Positions 8,402-16,085 of a stretch of DNA of 64,000 bases are shown here, one piece after another. Below the pieces are notes generated by a model. It did not search any database. It worked only from the letters and a program-made list of their open reading frames with translations, and was not told the DNA's origin. The position numbers were made by a program, and so were the translations under genes. Positions within the stretch are counted from its first letter, which is position 1, and the number at the start of each line of letters is the position of its first letter. The DNA is from CAVVIO01 sp963748095 (GTDB lineage: Bacteria > Bacteroidota > Bacteroidia > Bacteroidales > UBA10428): assembly GCA_963748095.1 (NCBI GenBank), contig CAVVIO010000020.1, forward strand, positions 1 through 64,000, given 5' to 3'.

Positions 8402-8564
8402 AGGTAACAATGTGTATAATTCATAAGGGTTTGCCTTCGGCGAGCTCGTCCTTCGTCCTCGGTTCAGAGGTTTTCGGGCGTTATCACCCGCTTCAATTTC
8501 GAGTGATAAATTGATAGGTTTGAGGCACGCAATCCCTTACGAAATCATACACTTAACGTTGGCG
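8402..8564 (+). repeat. attC9 recombination site with a loop insertion
   Basis: Left core AGGTAAC, right core GTTGGCG; 152 nt from AAC to GTT, about 30 nt longer than all others. The extra material (near 8430-8465, GCCTTCGGCGAGCTCGTCC...) is GC-rich and lies in the loop; the arms GTGTAT/ATACAC and TAAGGG/CCCTTA remain paired. C9's end matches its start over only 7 nt. Confidence 0.8.
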
Positions 8565-8583
8565 TTAATTAACAGAAAAGGAA

Positions 8584-9162
8584 ATGGGATACGTAATAAT
8601 AGGAGGATTTGTTTTTTTAGCGGTTTGTATCGGATACGGACTTGGAGGAGGATTATTGTATCTGATTTATTTGCCATTTAAAAAGCGACTTTTAAAAAAC
8701 GGGAAACTAACCAAACAGAAAAACAGACTTATAAATCGCTCATATATTGGACTTATATTTCTACTTGCGATTTTTTCAACATGGACAGCATTTTTCCCAA
8801 TGAATGGATTTTATCGAGATGAGTTTGAATATAATACTGGTTTGAAATTCCCAGACTCAGGAAAAATAATAGACAAAGATTCTGAATATCCAGATTTTCA
8901 TGGAGATTATTGGGCTGCAGCGATTTTTGAGGTCAATGAAGTAGACTTCAATAAATTAAAAGCAGATTTAAAAATAAATGAAAACTTTCAAGTCGATACA
9001 ACAAATCAAAGAATCGGAATTACAAGAGAGTTTTATGATTTGACGAAAGAAATCACGGATGAACAAATTGAAATTGTATTTTCAAATAAAACTAAGGAGT
9101 GGTTTAAAGTAGCTTTTCTTAAAGATGGAAAGACAATAATTTTTGAACGAAGTAGTACATAA
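8584..9162 (+). CDS. Two-TM membrane protein of unknown function (C10)
   Basis: A 192-aa protein with two hydrophobic segments: about residues 4-30, glycine-rich (GGFVFLAVCIGYGLGGGLLYLIY), and 53-72. A soluble C-terminal domain of about 120 aa follows (DEFEYNTGLKFPDSGKIIDKD...). That domain starts YNTGLKFPDSGKII, a pattern I associate with small Bacteroidota lipoproteins of unknown role. Single-gene cassette; the ATG lies 25 nt after the crossover. Confidence 0.68.
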   Translation: MGYVIIGGFVFLAVCIGYGLGGGLLYLIYLPFKKRLLKNGKLTKQKNRLINRSYIGLIFLLAIFSTWTAFFPMNGFYRDEFEYNTGLKFPDSGKIIDKDSEYPDFHGDYWAAAIFEVNEVDFNKLKADLKINENFQVDTTNQRIGITREFYDLTKEITDEQIEIVFSNKTKEWFKVAFLKDGKTIIFERSST

Positions 9163-9173
9163 ATAATAACTAA

Positions 9174-9304
9174 CGCCAACAATAAATATACGTAATGCGG
9201 GACGATTTGGTAAATTTGAACTTTAAAGCATTTAATAAACAGCGTAGCGGTTTGATTGTGAAGTGCCTTGAAATCCCGCACTACGCATATTAGAGCCGTT
9301 ACAG
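9174..9304 (+). repeat. attC10 recombination site
   Basis: Left core CGCCAAC, right core GTTACAG; 120 nt from AAC to GTT. Arms AATATACGTA/TACGCATATT and GCGGGA/TCCCGC. C10 ends TAACGCCAAC, complement of GTTGGCGTTA (10/10). Confidence 0.84.
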
Positions 9305-9332
9305 GCAAGCTTAAGAAACAACACTGCTAAAA

Positions 9333-9896
9333 ATGAAAATTGACGAAAACATAGCAAAAAAGTACAATTTAACTAAAGAGGAAATCTCAATGACAATGAG
9401 TGGTTATGTTCCTTTGACAGTTAAAGCAAATGATTTCTTTCTACAAGAAGGAAAAGTTTGTAATTATATTGGATTTGTAACAAAGGGGTTGCTTCGCTCT
9501 TTTATTTACGATGACTATGCCAATGAAATTACATCTGATTTCTTTCCCGAAAATACATTGATAATTTCATTCGATAGTTTTAATAACAGAGTTCCATCTA
9601 AAGAAAACATAAAAGCAATTGAAGACTCTGAGTTGATGGTTATATCTTACGAAAAGCAAAAGGAATTGTACGAGAAAATTCCGGCATGGAATCTTATTTG
9701 TAGAGATTTAGCTGATTTCAAAAGCCGAGAAATGATAGAAAGAGCCAATCGTTTTCAAATTATGTCTGCCACAGAACGATATCAGAACTTTTGTAACGAG
9801 CATCCAAATATATTACAGCGAACCACATTGGGTAATATTGCATCATATATTGGCGTAGATATTGCAACTTTAAGCAGAATACGAAAAAAGAAATAA
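9333..9896 (+). CDS. Crp/Fnr-family transcriptional regulator (C11, gene 1)
   Basis: A 187-aa one-component regulator. An N-terminal cyclic-nucleotide-binding-like beta-roll spans about residues 20-120 (FLQEGKVCNYIGFVTKGLLRSF...). A short C-terminal helix-turn-helix follows (TTLGNIASYIGVDIATLSRIRKKK, residues 163-187). It has no cysteine cluster for an Fe-S centre and lacks the full cAMP phosphate-binding cassette, as is usual in Bacteroidota relatives that regulate neighbouring NAD(P)-reductase genes. It is first in a four-gene cassette. Two palindromes resembling CRP/FNR boxes lie in front of the next two transcription units, so it probably activates its own cassette mates. Confidence 0.88.
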   Translation: MKIDENIAKKYNLTKEEISMTMSGYVPLTVKANDFFLQEGKVCNYIGFVTKGLLRSFIYDDYANEITSDFFPENTLIISFDSFNNRVPSKENIKAIEDSELMVISYEKQKELYEKIPAWNLICRDLADFKSREMIERANRFQIMSATERYQNFCNEHPNILQRTTLGNIASYIGVDIATLSRIRKKK

Positions 9897-9901
9897 TCGT
9901 T

Positions 9902-9917
9902 TTTGACTTTTGTCAAA
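9902..9917. promoter_or_regulatory. CRP/FNR-like operator 1
   Basis: Perfect palindrome TTTGAC-TTTT-GTCAAA, close to the FNR/CRP pattern TTGAT-N4-ATCAA. It sits exactly 22 nt before a TAnnTTTG -7 element, which puts its centre near -43, the class II activator position. The same arrangement is repeated at 10883. The regulator gene ends just upstream at 9896. Confidence 0.65.
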
Positions 9918-9939
9918 CAATCCTGCTGTAAGCTCATCA

Positions 9940-9947
9940 TACCTTTG
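9940..9947 (+). promoter_or_regulatory. Bacteroidota -7 promoter element of the NmrA-like gene
   Basis: TACCTTTG matches TAnnTTTG. It lies 25 nt before the ATG at 9972 and 22 nt after operator 1. No clear -33 TTG is present at the usual spacing, consistent with an activator-dependent promoter. Confidence 0.55.
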
Positions 9948-9971
9948 TTTCATAATTTTAAAACAAGTATT

Positions 9972-10871
9972 ATGAGCAGCAAAAGACAAATTACAATCAT
10001 TGGAGCAACAGGCAACATTGGAAATGCCGTTGCAAAGAACCTTGTCAATCTAGGATATGAGGTAAAAGCAATAGTCAGGAATCTTGAAAAAGCAAACAGA
10101 CTATTTAAAGATGAACCTCATATAAAAATTGAAAAAGCAGACTTGAAAGATGTTTCAGAATTAAAACATGCCCTGAAAGATACAGAATATTTGTATTTAA
10201 ATCTTTCTACCCAAACCACTCATTTGGACACACCATTTGCCCCTGACAGAGAGGGTGTTTCAAACATTTTACATGCAGTAGATAAAGGGAGTATTAAACA
10301 GATTATATGTATATCTGGTCTTGGAGCCCTGGATAATGTGCAGAATTCTGAAAAATTTAAGTTTATCCCAAATATTATTCGTAAACAAGGTCATAAGCTC
10401 ATTAAAGAGTCAGGAATACCTTACACTATCCTGCATTGCAGTTGGTTTATTGATAGTTTTATTTTTTATCAACGCAACCATACTTATGCAGTAATTGGCG
10501 ATACCGAAAACCCGATTTATTTTACAAATTGCTTTGATTTTTCAAATCATATTGCAAAAGCTATTGGTAACCCTGATGCTTTCTATAAGGAATTCCCAAT
10601 ACAAGGAACAGAAGGAATCAAACATCCTGAAGCAGCGAGAATGTTCTTTTCTGTTTACGATAAAAACACAAAAATTAATAAACTCCCTAGCGGACTTATT
10701 AGTTTTCTAGCACTTTTTAAAAAAGAATTTAAAATGCTGAAACATATGTCGGATTATTTTAACAAGTCAATAGAAACTTATTTAGTTGAGGAATTTGGTA
10801 CGTACGCCATATTAGGAAGACCCAATATTAGTCTTAAAGATTATGCACTAAAATTAAAAAATATAAGATAG
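9972..10871 (+). CDS. NmrA-like NAD(P)-binding reductase (C11, gene 2)
   Basis: A 299-aa Rossmann-fold protein of the atypical short-chain dehydrogenase/NmrA group. The glycine motif GATGNIGNAV (about residues 11-20) binds NAD(P); strand-helix blocks follow (VKAIVRNLEKA, YLYLNLSTQT, IICISGLGA). Relatives act as NADP(H) sensors or quinone/azo reductases. I start at ATG 9972 after the -7 element; the frame runs open to 9903, but that segment covers the operator and promoter. It is located between its presumed regulator and a flavodoxin. Substrate not predictable from sequence. Confidence 0.82.
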   Translation: MSSKRQITIIGATGNIGNAVAKNLVNLGYEVKAIVRNLEKANRLFKDEPHIKIEKADLKDVSELKHALKDTEYLYLNLSTQTTHLDTPFAPDREGVSNILHAVDKGSIKQIICISGLGALDNVQNSEKFKFIPNIIRKQGHKLIKESGIPYTILHCSWFIDSFIFYQRNHTYAVIGDTENPIYFTNCFDFSNHIAKAIGNPDAFYKEFPIQGTEGIKHPEAARMFFSVYDKNTKINKLPSGLISFLALFKKEFKMLKHMSDYFNKSIETYLVEEFGTYAILGRPNISLKDYALKLKNIR

Positions 10872-10882
10872 AACTGGTTGTT

Positions 10883-10898
10883 TTTGATTTTTGTCAAA
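10883..10898. promoter_or_regulatory. CRP/FNR-like operator 2
   Basis: TTTGAT-TTTT-GTCAAA, the same palindrome as at 9902 with one mismatch. It lies 22 nt before a TATTTTTA box (10921-10928), the same spacing as operator 1. The flanking TTT...CAATC is also shared, so the two copies are related. Confidence 0.6.
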
Positions 10899-10947
10899 CA
10901 ATCAATAAATAAAACTGTCATATTTTTACAATGAAAATAATTAAAAC

Positions 10948-11463
10948 ATGAAAACACTTATTATATCGTATTCATTTACTGGGAACAATAGGAAATTAGC
11001 AAAAAAAATTGCCCAAAAATTAAACGCTGATTTTTCTGTATTAGAAGAAAAGAAAAATAGAAATGTTCTTACCATTCTTTTAGATGTACTATTTAATCGA
11101 ATTCCATCAATTAAAGAACTTGAAAAACAATTCGAATTATATGAAAATCTGATTTTTGTTGCACCTGTCTGGTTCGGAAAAATTGCAACTCCATTCAGAG
11201 CATTATTCAAAGAACTAAATGGGAAAATTGAAAATTATTCTTTTGTTTCAATAAGCGCCGGAACCAATGGAGAAAAAAATTCTAATCTGGAAAAGGAATT
11301 GATGCAAAGAATCGGATTAATGCCAAAAGCAGTTATAAATCCTCTTATTAGCGAAATACTCCCTGCAAATCCAAAACCAAGTCGTAAACAACTTGATGCT
11401 TACAGGCTATCAGATTCAGATGCTGATGATTTAGTAAAAAGAGTATTAAGTGAATTAAACTAA
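10948..11463 (+). CDS. Flavodoxin-family protein (C11, gene 3)
   Basis: A 171-aa FMN-binding flavodoxin-like protein. The phosphate-binding loop is SYSFTGNNRKLA (residues 8-19). A second loop VAPVWFGKIATPFRA (residues 70-84) and a third FVSISAGTNGEKN (about 99-111) follow. These match flavodoxin/NADPH-dependent FMN reductase folds, typically one-electron carriers or quinone reductases. It follows operator 2 and is 25 nt upstream of the lipoprotein hydrolase gene, forming a transcription unit with it. Electron donor and acceptor unknown. Confidence 0.85.
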   Translation: MKTLIISYSFTGNNRKLAKKIAQKLNADFSVLEEKKNRNVLTILLDVLFNRIPSIKELEKQFELYENLIFVAPVWFGKIATPFRALFKELNGKIENYSFVSISAGTNGEKNSNLEKELMQRIGLMPKAVINPLISEILPANPKPSRKQLDAYRLSDSDADDLVKRVLSELN

Positions 11464-11488
11464 TATATAACACATAAAATTTGAAATA

Positions 11489-12469
11489 ATGAAAAATATT
11501 AATTGTATAACACTTTGTCTTGCTGCAATTTTAACCATTACAGTAAGTTGTTCATCGAGTAAAAAATTAACAGCTCCTGCTTCATTATACAAAAGCGCTG
11601 AAGGAAAAGAAATTGCATATAAAAGTTACGATAAATCAATGGAACTTTGGGATGTTAAATATACTGAAGATTTTGTAGAAACGGATTATGGCAAATCTCA
11701 TGTAATAATTTCAGGAGAAGAAAATGAAAAAACACTAATTATACTGCCTGGTTTATTTGGAGATGCATCCATGTGGTTCCCAAATGTTGGCGAACTTTCT
11801 AAACATTACAAAGTTTACACCCTTGACATGATAAATTACGGAGGGAAAAGTCAACCTGGCGGTAAAGCCATAGCTGAGTTTAATGATTATAAAATTTGGT
11901 TCAATCAGATAGTAACTCATTACAAACTAGATAGCGTTGCTGTAATGGGTATATCATACAGCAGTTGGCTTTCTTTATCCTTGGCGCGAGAAATGCCAAA
12001 TGCAATTACTTCCATAATAATGCTTGACCCATCAGAAACATTTATGCCAATGAATGGTGGAATTGCCTGGAAAGGATTTAAATATTTCATGTTATTTCCA
12101 TACAGAACCAAATACGGCAAGTTTTTGGATTGGTTAGGCGGCGGCTATTCTAATGAACAAATGGATATTTGGACAGAACATATGCTTGATGTAATTGAGT
12201 TTGGCTCAACCAAAATGTTTGATGTGCCACAGCACAGAATTTATGAGCCTGAAGAATTGACAATGATTGAAATACCAGTCTTAATAATGGCAGGTGGTAA
12301 ACCAATTCTCTATGATGACCCCGAGGTTTTTAAAGCAAACGCCAAAAATGCAATACCTCATGCAGAAATAATAATAGTCCCTGATGCAGGGCATGGATTG
12401 AATATGGAAAAACCTGATATTGTAAACAGTAAGATTATAGAATTTTTGGAAAAGAATAAATTTGATTAA
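11489..12469 (+). CDS. Lipoprotein alpha/beta hydrolase (C11, gene 4)
   Basis: A 326-aa lipoprotein: the lipobox ends at VSC (about residue 21), followed by SSSKK. The alpha/beta-hydrolase fold spans about residues 75-320, with oxyanion strand TLIILPGLFGDASMWFP, nucleophile elbow MGISYSSW (Ser about residue 157), acidic residue in IPVLIMAGGKP-D, and catalytic His in PDAGHGLNMEKP. Likely an envelope-anchored esterase or lipase-like hydrolase; substrate unknown. It is the last gene of the 3.3-kb cassette; its stop is about 30 nt before attC11. Confidence 0.84.
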   Translation: MKNINCITLCLAAILTITVSCSSSKKLTAPASLYKSAEGKEIAYKSYDKSMELWDVKYTEDFVETDYGKSHVIISGEENEKTLIILPGLFGDASMWFPNVGELSKHYKVYTLDMINYGGKSQPGGKAIAEFNDYKIWFNQIVTHYKLDSVAVMGISYSSWLSLSLAREMPNAITSIIMLDPSETFMPMNGGIAWKGFKYFMLFPYRTKYGKFLDWLGGGYSNEQMDIWTEHMLDVIEFGSTKMFDVPQHRIYEPEELTMIEIPVLIMAGGKPILYDDPEVFKANAKNAIPHAEIIIVPDAGHGLNMEKPDIVNSKIIEFLEKNKFD

Positions 12470-12497
12470 TTTTAGCATAACCAGGAGGAAAGCCAGC

Positions 12498-12629
12498 CTG
12501 TAACATTTTGTATAAGTAATGGCAGGCAAAGTGCTAAATATCAAGGTTTGTAGCCCGCTCAAACTGCGTAGCGGTTTGACAGGAAAGAAGCCCGCAATCT
12601 GCCACTACTCATACAATTTACCGTTGGCA
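12498..12629 (+). repeat. attC11 recombination site (subtype with attC17 and attC20)
   Basis: Left core CTGTAAC, right core GTTGGCA; 121 nt from AAC to GTT. Arms TTGTATAAGTA/TACTCATACAA and TGGCAG/CTGCCA. Almost identical to attC17 and attC20, which follow unrelated genes. The four-gene cassette starts GTTACAGGC and ends GCCTGTAAC (9/9). Confidence 0.86.
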
Positions 12630-12651
12630 AACATAGTGAAAAACATCCTGC

Positions 12652-13191
12652 ATGAAAGACAAGATTAAATTCTATATCGGATTATTGCTTTGCTTGACTG
12701 GAATAAGCTTGATAATTATTTATTTCACTTTTTTAAAAGCCCTGATTCTAATACCAATCTTTCTATTTATTATATCCATGTTTGTCAAATCACGTCTGAT
12801 TTCTATAGTAATTAACTCCCTGACTCTTTTACCATTCCTGATTATTTTTCTTGGAGATACTATTCCGACAAGTGGAAAGATTATTGTCGAATCAAGGATT
12901 AGATATCAAATGGTCGATATTGGACAAGGTGATTTTGTTCGAAATGGGATAGAATATAAGCGACAAAATAGACGAATTTTTCTTCAGGATACAATAAATG
13001 GACTACAATGGCTCTATGTTGATTCATCCGATTTTAAAAGACTTTGGCCTGAGCCACCATTTACGATGAGAGAAAAAAATTACACAATTAAGGCTAAATT
13101 CGAAACGTATAGACTTTTAAGCGGAGCATATGCAAAAGCGACTTTATTGGAGTGCGATAGTATTGAAGGAAATCCAATGATTACTAAATAA
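12652..13191 (+). CDS. Membrane protein of unknown function (C12, first gene)
   Basis: A 179-aa protein with three hydrophobic helices in the first 70 residues (IGLLLCLTGISLIIIYFTF; ILIPIFLFIISMFV; LISIVINSLTLLPFLIIFL). A soluble C-terminal domain of about 110 aa follows (GKIIVESRIRYQMVDIGQGDF...). No family recognised. ATG at 12652 lies immediately after the leader motif ACATCCTGC. It is co-oriented with, and 19 nt upstream of, a small lipoprotein gene. Confidence 0.68.
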   Translation: MKDKIKFYIGLLLCLTGISLIIIYFTFLKALILIPIFLFIISMFVKSRLISIVINSLTLLPFLIIFLGDTIPTSGKIIVESRIRYQMVDIGQGDFVRNGIEYKRQNRRIFLQDTINGLQWLYVDSSDFKRLWPEPPFTMREKNYTIKAKFETYRLLSGAYAKATLLECDSIEGNPMITK

Positions 13192-13210
13192 AAATGGATT
13201 TGAAGATGTT

Positions 13211-13555
13211 ATGAAAACAATATTGATTACGATACTTTTTCTTATAAATGTATATTCTTGCCACTCAGATAAGTACAAACTTATTGAGAATGATGATTTA
13301 AAGGGTGCTTTTATAATTAACTCTTCGCCGACATTTAAAGGATATTTTTATGTGGGTACAGATTCTAACTATCATTATTTTGAAAGCAGATGGGACTTAC
13401 AGAAGGACAGGTACTTCAAGATTCGAAAAGCTGATTTAAAAGTAAATGAGCCATTTGATTTTGACACAAAAGAGTTGAGAATTGACCTCTTTGACAATAC
13501 AAAAATTAAATTTGGAGAGAATGAATATTATAAACTTTATATAATAGATAAATAA
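13211..13555 (+). CDS. Small lipoprotein (C12, second gene)
   Basis: A 114-aa predicted lipoprotein: signal peptide with lipobox NVYSC (Cys about residue 17) followed by HSDKYKLIEND. The mature part is rich in aromatic and charged residues, with short beta-like stretches (GYFYVGTDSNYHYFESRWDLQKD). No family recognised. Second gene of C12, probably co-transcribed with the membrane protein. Confidence 0.62.
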   Translation: MKTILITILFLINVYSCHSDKYKLIENDDLKGAFIINSSPTFKGYFYVGTDSNYHYFESRWDLQKDRYFKIRKADLKVNEPFDFDTKELRIDLFDNTKIKFGENEYYKLYIIDK

Positions 13556-13562
13556 CTACGTT

Positions 13563-13693
13563 TGCCAACACGCAATAAAAAACATAGGGCGGAAAGTGCT
13601 AAATTTGAACAACATAACATTTAATAAACGGCTCGGTAACTTGATAAGTAGGAGCTTCGAAATGCCCTACGTTTCTTATTGCCACCGTTACCA
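13563..13693 (+). repeat. attC12 recombination site
   Basis: Left core TGCCAAC, right core GTTACCA; 120 nt from AAC to GTT. Same subtype as attC5 and attC16 (ACGCAATAAAAAACATAGGGC left arm). C12 ends GTTTGCCAAC, complement of GTTGGCAAAC (10/10). Confidence 0.86.
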
Positions 13694-13828
13694 CCAATAA
13701 AACAAACTGCGAAAAGATGTATATTTTGACTAGACTATTTTAAACTTATTAGAAAAAATATTGACTGGATTGGATAAGATTTCAAATCAATATGGCACGA
13801 CAATTAATTAAATATTTTTATCACGATT

Positions 13829-14407
13829 ATGGACAAATCACCCCTCGTAGGATATTTCATAGTAGGTATCGCTCTTCTTATTACTCTAGTTGAATTTCTG
13901 AGTGATATAAAGAAAATAAATTTATTAAACCGCTATTTGAAAGGAAAAATTAATGACAGTTTCATTGAACTTGATTTTGTGTTTGATAAAATTGTGAACC
14001 AACCTATACGTGCAAATGGAATACCAGCAGGATATATTACCTATTTATTAACGACTAATTCTAATCAATTGACAATAGCCAGTTTAATAAATGATAAGGA
14101 TAAGTTTTACAAGGTAGAGTTATTAGATACGAATAGCAGAATAAAAGCAAAAGTTAAACTTAGAGATTATCAAAAAGCTACCCGAAAGAGTAAACGATAT
14201 AAAAAAGAGAAATCATTGAACGGTTTGAATTTTGAAATATACGAATTAAAAGATGGAGAAAATAACTTATTGTTGTTCAATGAGAATCTCACTACCGAGA
14301 TTTTCAAAGAATATAGAAAGGAAAAACGACAAAAAATATTTATGGCTTCATTAAAACCTATAGCAGTGATTGGATTTTACTTATTGTATAGATATTCAAT
14401 TAACTAA
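13829..14407 (+). CDS. Two-TM membrane protein, duplicated cassette copy 1 (C13)
   Basis: A 192-aa protein with an N-terminal TM helix (about residues 6-24) and a C-terminal TM helix (about 168-188) flanking a basic, hydrophilic domain (KATRKSKRYKKEKS). It is preceded by a 135-nt non-coding leader (13694-13828) that includes a possible promoter TATATTTTG near 13720. The whole cassette recurs as C19, with an identical protein. No family recognised. Retention of an unchanged protein in both copies suggests recent duplication. Confidence 0.7.
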   Translation: MDKSPLVGYFIVGIALLITLVEFLSDIKKINLLNRYLKGKINDSFIELDFVFDKIVNQPIRANGIPAGYITYLLTTNSNQLTIASLINDKDKFYKVELLDTNSRIKAKVKLRDYQKATRKSKRYKKEKSLNGLNFEIYELKDGENNLLLFNENLTTEIFKEYRKEKRQKIFMASLKPIAVIGFYLLYRYSIN

Positions 14408-14472
14408 ATTTATAGAAGGATTAAATTATAAAGTAATAGACAGAATTCAGATAAATAAAAAATAATTACTGG

Positions 14473-14605
14473 TGGTAACACTTTGTAAATTGCATTGCGG
14501 TGTTGGTGCAGTTTGTCGCCCCGGATTCACGCATGATTGTCATCGTCCTTGCGGACGGACAATCACCCGCAATCCGCAACGACAACTTACAATTTTCCGT
14601 TAGCG
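14473..14605 (+). repeat. attC13 recombination site (identical to attC19)
   Basis: Left core TGGTAAC, right core GTTAGCG; 122 nt from AAC to GTT. Arms TTGTAAATTG/CAACTTACAA and TTGCGG/CCGCAA. The loop holds a second hairpin, ATTGTC-ATCGTCC-TTGC-GGAC-GGACAAT. C13 ends TGGTGGTAAC, complement of GTTACCACCA (10/10). Confidence 0.86.
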
Positions 14606-14611
14606 GTTATG

Positions 14612-14830
14612 TTAGGAAACATCCTCCGCCTCACGATATTCCAAAATATCACCAGGTTGACAATCTAAAACTTTACAAATAGAATCAAGAGTTGATAGTT
14701 TTATAGCTTTTGCTTTACCCTGTTTTAATATAGAGAGGTTTGAAATTGTAATCCCGACAAATTCAGACAATTCGTTTAATTTCATTTTTCTTTTAGCAAG
14801 CATTACATCAAGATTGATTATTATAGCCAT
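14612..14830 (-). CDS. XRE-family HTH regulator (C14, reverse orientation)
   Basis: A 72-aa Cro/C1-type DNA-binding protein. The helix-turn-helix is KLNELSEFVGITISNLSILK (about residues 17-36), followed by LDSICKVLDCQPGDILEY, the signature of the HTH_26/YozG-like group. It is transcribed opposite to the array. It lies 10 nt downstream of the DUF2975 membrane protein gene, the usual pairing for these two families in Bacteroidota and Firmicutes. It probably represses or tunes its own small operon. The 3' end overlaps the leader of C14. Confidence 0.88.
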   Translation of the reverse strand: MAIIINLDVMLAKRKMKLNELSEFVGITISNLSILKQGKAKAIKLSTLDSICKVLDCQPGDILEYREAEDVS

Positions 14831-14840
14831 GTGGATAATT

Positions 14841-15473
14841 TTAAATTGTTAAATCTGATTGCTCTTTTAATTTTACACCTTCTTTAAATACAACAGAAAT
14901 CACATAAAATGAAAATGCAGCCAATAAAAGACTATAATTAATAGATAACATAAGACTTGATAAAAATCCTTTATTCAGCGGTATATAATTATAGTTGTAT
15001 TTAACCAAAGACAGCGGAATAAATAATTGAATTGATTGATACAACAGAAAATCAATTATAACCCATGCAAAAAGCAGATATGAAATATTCTTGACAACTA
15101 AAAGATTATCTATTAAGAAAAATGGTTTTTGTCTAATTGAATATAATAACTTTCTAAGCTGAAGGACTAAAAGACCAAATAAAACAAGGTAAATAAGGCT
15201 ATACAGTGTTTTACGGATAAACTCATTTCTCTGAATTTTCTGATATAAGACCTTGTCGTTTTTCAATATTTCTGGCTTGAGATGTAATTCTGCACCTTTG
15301 ACAGGTCTGATAACTGGACTTTCAATTTTCAAATCATCAAACTCATTTGGATTTATTATTACTTTGTTAGTAAAATTCCAAATTTGAGCTATTGCGGCAA
15401 AAGAAATAAATATCAGGATTACATAAATGATTATATTTATACCTGATAAACGGAGTGATTTAAATGTTTTCAT
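14841..15473 (-). CDS. DUF2975-like membrane protein (C14, reverse orientation)
   Basis: A 210-aa integral membrane protein with four predicted TM helices (about 12-32, 90-110, 125-150, 170-195). The loops match the DUF2975 pattern (LRKLLYSIRQKPFFLIDNLLVVKNISYLLFAWVII), and it is followed by the cognate XRE regulator. It is the first gene of a two-gene operon running against the array direction, so it must use its own promoter inside the cassette (upstream of 15473). The biochemical role of DUF2975 is unknown. Confidence 0.85.
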   Translation of the reverse strand: MKTFKSLRLSGINIIIYVILIFISFAAIAQIWNFTNKVIINPNEFDDLKIESPVIRPVKGAELHLKPEILKNDKVLYQKIQRNEFIRKTLYSLIYLVLFGLLVLQLRKLLYSIRQKPFFLIDNLLVVKNISYLLFAWVIIDFLLYQSIQLFIPLSLVKYNYNYIPLNKGFLSSLMLSINYSLLLAAFSFYVISVVFKEGVKLKEQSDLTI

Positions 15474-15579
15474 AATGATTAATATTAGAATTAAAAATTG
15501 ATATACGCAAAGTAATAAATAAATATTGAATTAAGCAAATTAATTATTGTAAAACGATAAGTATATATTAAAACACAAC

Positions 15580-15708
15580 CGCTAACACACGGTATAGCCA
15601 ATAAGGGTTTCAGTGGTAGGCGAAGGTTTGTAGCCCGCCTCAGAGTTCGTTGTAACTTGATAGGTAATCGCCCGCTTTCCCTTACTGGCCATACCGCCAC
15701 CGTTAGTA
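15580..15708 (+). repeat. attC14 recombination site
   Basis: Left core CGCTAAC, right core GTTAGTA; 118 nt from AAC to GTT. Arms CGGTATAGCCAATAAGGG and CCCTTACTGGCCATACCG pair with small bulges. C14 ends AACCGCTAAC, complement of GTTAGCGGTT (10/10), although its genes are reversed. Confidence 0.86.
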
Positions 15709-15732
15709 CCAATTTAAGAACGACCTGCATCA

Positions 15733-16077
15733 ATGACAGATAGACCAAATATATTAGTAGTTTGTGGACGTAATAAAAAACGGAGTCGGACAGCTGAGTC
15801 GATATTTAAAAACGATAATCGATTCAGTATTCGTTCAGCAGGATTAAGTTCCAAAAGCGACAGAAAGATTTCGGAAAAAGATTTGAATTGGGCAGACCTT
15901 GTTTTTGTAATGGAAACTGGATACAGAGCAAGGATTTGGGGACAATACAGACACATGGAATTGCCCCAGATTGAAATTCTTGATATCCCAGATGATTACG
16001 AATTTATGGATGAAGAATTAATAGCGTTATTGACTGACAGGATAAATAATACTTTAAAAATCGTTTATAAAATTTGA
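15733..16077 (+). CDS. Predicted low-molecular-weight protein tyrosine phosphatase-like protein (C15, first gene)
   Basis: A 114-aa protein of the COG4551 type. The P-loop is VVCGRNKKRSRTAE (CX5R, Cys at residue 11), then SAGLSSKSDRKISEKDLNWADLVFVMET and LDIPDDYEFMDEEL, which supplies the aspartates of the phosphatase/arsenate-reductase fold. It is expected to hydrolyse phosphotyrosine or a related phosphoester in the cytoplasm; the true substrate is unknown. It is much shorter than typical LMW-PTPs (about 150 aa), as is normal for this subgroup. It precedes a hypothetical gene in the same cassette. Confidence 0.85.
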   Translation: MTDRPNILVVCGRNKKRSRTAESIFKNDNRFSIRSAGLSSKSDRKISEKDLNWADLVFVMETGYRARIWGQYRHMELPQIEILDIPDDYEFMDEELIALLTDRINNTLKIVYKI

Positions 16078-16085
16078 CTATTAAT

